Source: UBA4416 sp040386075 (lineage in GTDB: Bacteria > Bacteroidota > Bacteroidia > B-17B0 > Aurantibacillaceae). Taken from it: a stretch of 64,000 bases of DNA. Made by a program: the position numbers and the translations under genes. Location: contig JAZKGE010000025.1 of the NCBI GenBank assembly GCA_040386075.1, positions 1-64,000 of the forward strand, read 5' to 3'. Each line of letters starts with the position of its first letter. Position 1 is the stretch's first letter. This document shows, in pieces, positions 61,306-64,000 of the stretch. The notes below the pieces were generated by a model, which did no database searches, was not told where the DNA came from, and saw only the letters and a program-made list of their open reading frames with translations.

Positions 61306-62813
61306 CTCTTATTAGCAAGTTTGTTTAAATTCCTGTGAATGTAAGATTCAGGGGTTAGCAAGGCCCGTTGTATGCGTCGTGCGTAAGTAATACTATCCAT
61401 CACTTCTTTATTCTTTTCGTGCAATTGGTGGTAGGCTGCATCTACCATTACTTTCTGTTCTTCGATCACTTTCTTTTGCTTTTGAGTTGCTTTAAAGCGG
61501 TTAAATACGAATACACTGAAACAAACTACCAATACCAAACCTCCGTATAAAGCGTAACGTTGGGTTCGTTCCTGTTTCAAACTGGCATTTTGAGCAGCTA
61601 ATTGCGCATTCTTTACTTTTTGTTCTTCGGCATGTTTCACGCTATCGGCAGCTGCCTGTTTTTCATACTCGTATTGAAATTGTTTCTTAATAGCAGCTTT
61701 TCTTGTTTTTCCATTATTGATGCTATCTGCCATTTCTATTTCCAACTCATACATTTCCAAAGCTTGCTTGTACTTATTTTGCTTTTTATAAATTTCCTTC
61801 AGAGTGGACGCAGCATTTAAAATATTCTTCGGAAATCCCAGTTGCATTGAAAGCCTTAAACTTCTGTCAGCATACGTAACAGCCTCTATAAGTTTACCTT
61901 GCGACAAATTTGCATTTGCCATATCTTTTAAAGTATTCACGAGTCCAATCTTGTCACTTATTTCTTCACGTAATTTCAATGCTTTTTCAAAATAGATCAT
62001 TGCAAGATTTATATCAAGTTTCCTGGTAAAATTAAGAAAGGCAATGTTGTTATATGCAGAAGCAATTCCAATATAATCCTTAATTTCTTCGTTAATTTTT
62101 AAAGCCCTGAAATAAAAGACAGAGGCCGTTTTATAATCGCCTTTGGCCTCATAAGCGCCTCCCATGTTGGCTAAGGTTGTTGCTATTCCTGGTTTGTTAC
62201 CGTTTTTTTCATCTATATGAAGCGACCTTTCAGAGTATTCGAGCGATTTAGTAATATCGCCAAAATCACGGTAAATATTTGCCACATTTCCAAGACAGGC
62301 CGATATACCTTCCTCGAAATTGATTTCTTCCAGTATTTTTAAAGAACTATGGTAATATTCCAAAGCCAGAGAAATATCGCCCTGGTGTTCATAGATCGTA
62401 CCAAGATTATTATAAAGACTTGCTATGCCCTGCTTATCATTAATTTCGAGATTAATGTTTAAGGCCTTTTTATAACAATCCAGTTGTTTGGTTACATTTC
62501 CTTTTTGCCCCGCATAGTATCCATTATTGGCAATTGACGCTGCTACATATTTTAAATAAAAATGAATCCGGGCTTTATCAGTTGTCTGATCTATTTTTTT
62601 ATAAGCGAGACTTAAACAGGGTTGAGTATATTTCAATATATCGTCTTCTTCACAAACCTCGCTCAACTTACTAAGTATTATAACCCGACTCGTATCGTGT
62701 CTTGCATTCTTAAGGGCAAGCTTAAGCGAATCAACTACAGGATCCTGCGCACAAACATCCGTGCCAACCAATGCTAACAAAGCAAAACATACTATGTATT
62801 TAAAATACTTCAA
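61302..62813 (-). CDS. TPR membrane protein, second paralogue, phosphatase-less
   Basis: 503 aa, TTG start at 62813 overlapping the TGA of the upstream gene. A signal peptide (ending VCAQ) is followed by TPR repeats, the conserved KKQFQYEYEKQAAADS coiled coil, a membrane helix (about 420-440) and the linker DSITYARRIQRALLTPE (D473). It ends about 15 residues later. The C-terminal half is very similar in DNA to both neighbours, which suggests recent duplication. TPRs vary more, as expected if they face different ligands. Confidence 0.85.
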   Translation of the reverse strand: MKYFKYIVCFALLALVGTDVCAQDPVVDSLKLALKNARHDTSRVIILSKLSEVCEEDDILKYTQPCLSLAYKKIDQTTDKARIHFYLKYVAASIANNGYYAGQKGNVTKQLDCYKKALNINLEINDKQGIASLYNNLGTIYEHQGDISLALEYYHSSLKILEEINFEEGISACLGNVANIYRDFGDITKSLEYSERSLHIDEKNGNKPGIATTLANMGGAYEAKGDYKTASVFYFRALKINEEIKDYIGIASAYNNIAFLNFTRKLDINLAMIYFEKALKLREEISDKIGLVNTLKDMANANLSQGKLIEAVTYADRSLRLSMQLGFPKNILNAASTLKEIYKKQNKYKQALEMYELEIEMADSINNGKTRKAAIKKQFQYEYEKQAAADSVKHAEEQKVKNAQLAAQNASLKQERTQRYALYGGLVLVVCFSVFVFNRFKATQKQKKVIEEQKVMVDAAYHQLHEKNKEVMDSITYARRIQRALLTPESYIHRNLNKLANKS

Positions 62814-64000
62814 TTCTTATTTGAAAGTCTGTTTAAATTTCTGTCAATATAAGATTCCGGAGTAAGTAAAGCGTGCTGTATCCGCCGCGCATAAGTAATA
62901 CTATCCATCACTTCTTTATTCTTCTCATGCAATTGCTGGTAAGCGTTATCTACCAATACTTTTTGTTCTTCTATCACTTTCTTTTGTTTTTGAGTTACTT
63001 TAAAGCGATTAAATACAAATGCACTAAAACCAATAACCAATAACAAGCCCCCATATAACGCATATCGCTGTGTTTGTTCTTGTTTTAAACTGGCTGCCTG
63101 CGCAGTTAACTGTGCATTTTTTACTTTGTGCTCTTCCGCATGCTTTACACTATCTGCAGCCGTCTGTTTTTCGTATTCATACTGAAATTGTTTTTTGATG
63201 GAAGCTTTTTTTGTTTCTGTATTATTAACACTATCCTGCATTTGTATCTCCAGTTCATACATCTCAAAAGCTTCTTTGAATTTATTTTGCTTTTTGTATA
63301 TGCTTTTAAGCATATTTGCTGCCCTGCTTATGTTGATGGGATAACCCAATTCTTTAGAGATCGTAAGGCTTTTCATGGCATAGTCAAGAGCTTCGGCCAA
63401 TTGTCCCTGTTCCAACATCACTTTAGAAATAAGATCCAAAGAATAAGCAATGCCTTCTTTGTCTTTTATATCAGTCATAAGCGTTAAACTTTTCTTATAA
63501 TATTCTAATGCCGCTTCAGTAGGTCTTTTAACACCGGCGAGTTTTTCGCCATAATTTTTATACACATTACCTATGTTACGGGAAACGATCGCTATCCCTT
63601 TCTTATGATTTCCTTCTTCGTATATCCGCAAACTTTTTTCATAATACTCTAAGGCTTTTAATATACTATCCTGGCCATAATACAAAAGCCCTATATTGTT
63701 TAAGGTTGTACCGAGTCCTTCCTGCTCTTTTATCACCTCTTGAATTTTCATGGCCCGTTGATAATACTCCAGAGCTTTAGAAACATTATCATGCTTGGAA
63801 TACATAAGACCTATGTTACACAACGAAATAGCAATGCCACTTTTATTATGAAGATCTTCCTGTATCTTTAAACTTCGGTGGGCATAATCCAATGCCTTGG
63901 GTATATCGCCTAGTTTATTATATACAATACCAATATTATTTAAAAGGCTCCCCATCCCTATCTTGTTATCGTACCTCATATAACTCTTCAAAGCCTTCTC
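62810..64000 (-). CDS. TPR membrane protein, first paralogue, truncated at window edge
   Basis: At least 397 codons are visible; the N-terminus lies beyond the window. TPR repeats are followed by the same coiled coil, membrane helix and DSITYARRIQHALLTPE linker, ending LSNKN. Its TGA overlaps the TTG of the next gene. The frame is open up to the last base of the window, so the gene certainly continues. Confidence 0.85.
   Translation of the reverse strand, partial: EKALKSYMRYDNKIGMGSLLNNIGIVYNKLGDIPKALDYAHRSLKIQEDLHNKSGIAISLCNIGLMYSKHDNVSKALEYYQRAMKIQEVIKEQEGLGTTLNNIGLLYYGQDSILKALEYYEKSLRIYEEGNHKKGIAIVSRNIGNVYKNYGEKLAGVKRPTEAALEYYKKSLTLMTDIKDKEGIAYSLDLISKVMLEQGQLAEALDYAMKSLTISKELGYPINISRAANMLKSIYKKQNKFKEAFEMYELEIQMQDSVNNTETKKASIKKQFQYEYEKQTAADSVKHAEEHKVKNAQLTAQAASLKQEQTQRYALYGGLLLVIGFSAFVFNRFKVTQKQKKVIEEQKVLVDNAYQQLHEKNKEVMDSITYARRIQHALLTPESYIDRNLNRLSNKN

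Overview
The window looks like the chromosome of a low-GC Bacteroidota bacterium of the broad Flavobacteriia/Sphingobacteriia type. I cannot place it at genus level. The evidence is six secreted proteins ending in a type IX secretion (T9SS) sorting domain, a TonB-dependent receptor, GSCFA and DUF5723 families, SpoIIE phosphatases joined to TPR or beta-propeller sensors, -7 boxes of the form TAnnTTTG, and almost no Shine-Dalgarno sites. I see no tRNA, rRNA, CRISPR array, prophage, insertion sequence or origin. Two N runs (19079-19088 and 29377-29476) mark scaffold gaps.

Layout. 1-435 is repeat-rich and has no gene. 436-4326 (-) is a three-domain fusion of MMPL transporter, acyltransferase and methyltransferase. 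4418-9341 (+) is a tight operon of a YceI-like protein, a propeller-PAS-SpoIIE sensor phosphatase and an N-acetylglucosamine kinase. 9.7-11.8 kb (-) is a TPR-SpoIIE phosphatase, followed by a small protein that may be two degenerate cold-shock-like folds. 12.4-15.8 kb (-) is the classical thrS-infC-rpmI-rplT translation operon, with three candidate autoregulatory signals. 17.1-18.9 kb (+) carries a YceI-MarR pair and miaE. 19.0-20.2 kb (+) is a tandem family of small cysteine-rich lipoproteins; a fifth copy lies at 28.9 kb. 20.4-41 kb is mostly housekeeping: ndk, nrnA-like, maeB, prfA, pyrF, mtgA, phosphohexomutase, apt, acyl-CoA dehydrogenase. Several T9SS cargo proteins and a DUF5723-OmpA outer-membrane protein lie among these genes.

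42.6-48.7 kb (-) reads lamin-tail secreted protein, TonB receptor, secreted endonuclease I. This looks like a surface system for cutting and importing nucleic acid, and it is the strongest candidate system in the window. 49.1-56.4 kb (+) is an envelope-biogenesis stretch: redoxin, three SurA/PpiC-type proteins, MoxR ATPase and an outer-membrane barrel. 56.4-59.7 kb holds a serA-like dehydrogenase, a small secreted protein flanked by dispersed repeats, and a POT peptide transporter. 59.7-64.0 kb (-) holds three overlapping paralogous TPR membrane proteins. They keep the linker that normally leads into a SpoIIE phosphatase but have no phosphatase domain; the third runs off the window edge.

Intergenic DNA carries several repeat types: perfect palindromes, a MITE-like element, a structured element present twice with compensatory stem changes, and copies of a TGTCACTTCGAGCG-type repeat. 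Where the first ATG-like codon fell inside a terminator or ahead of a -7 box, I moved the start codon and say so in the entry.
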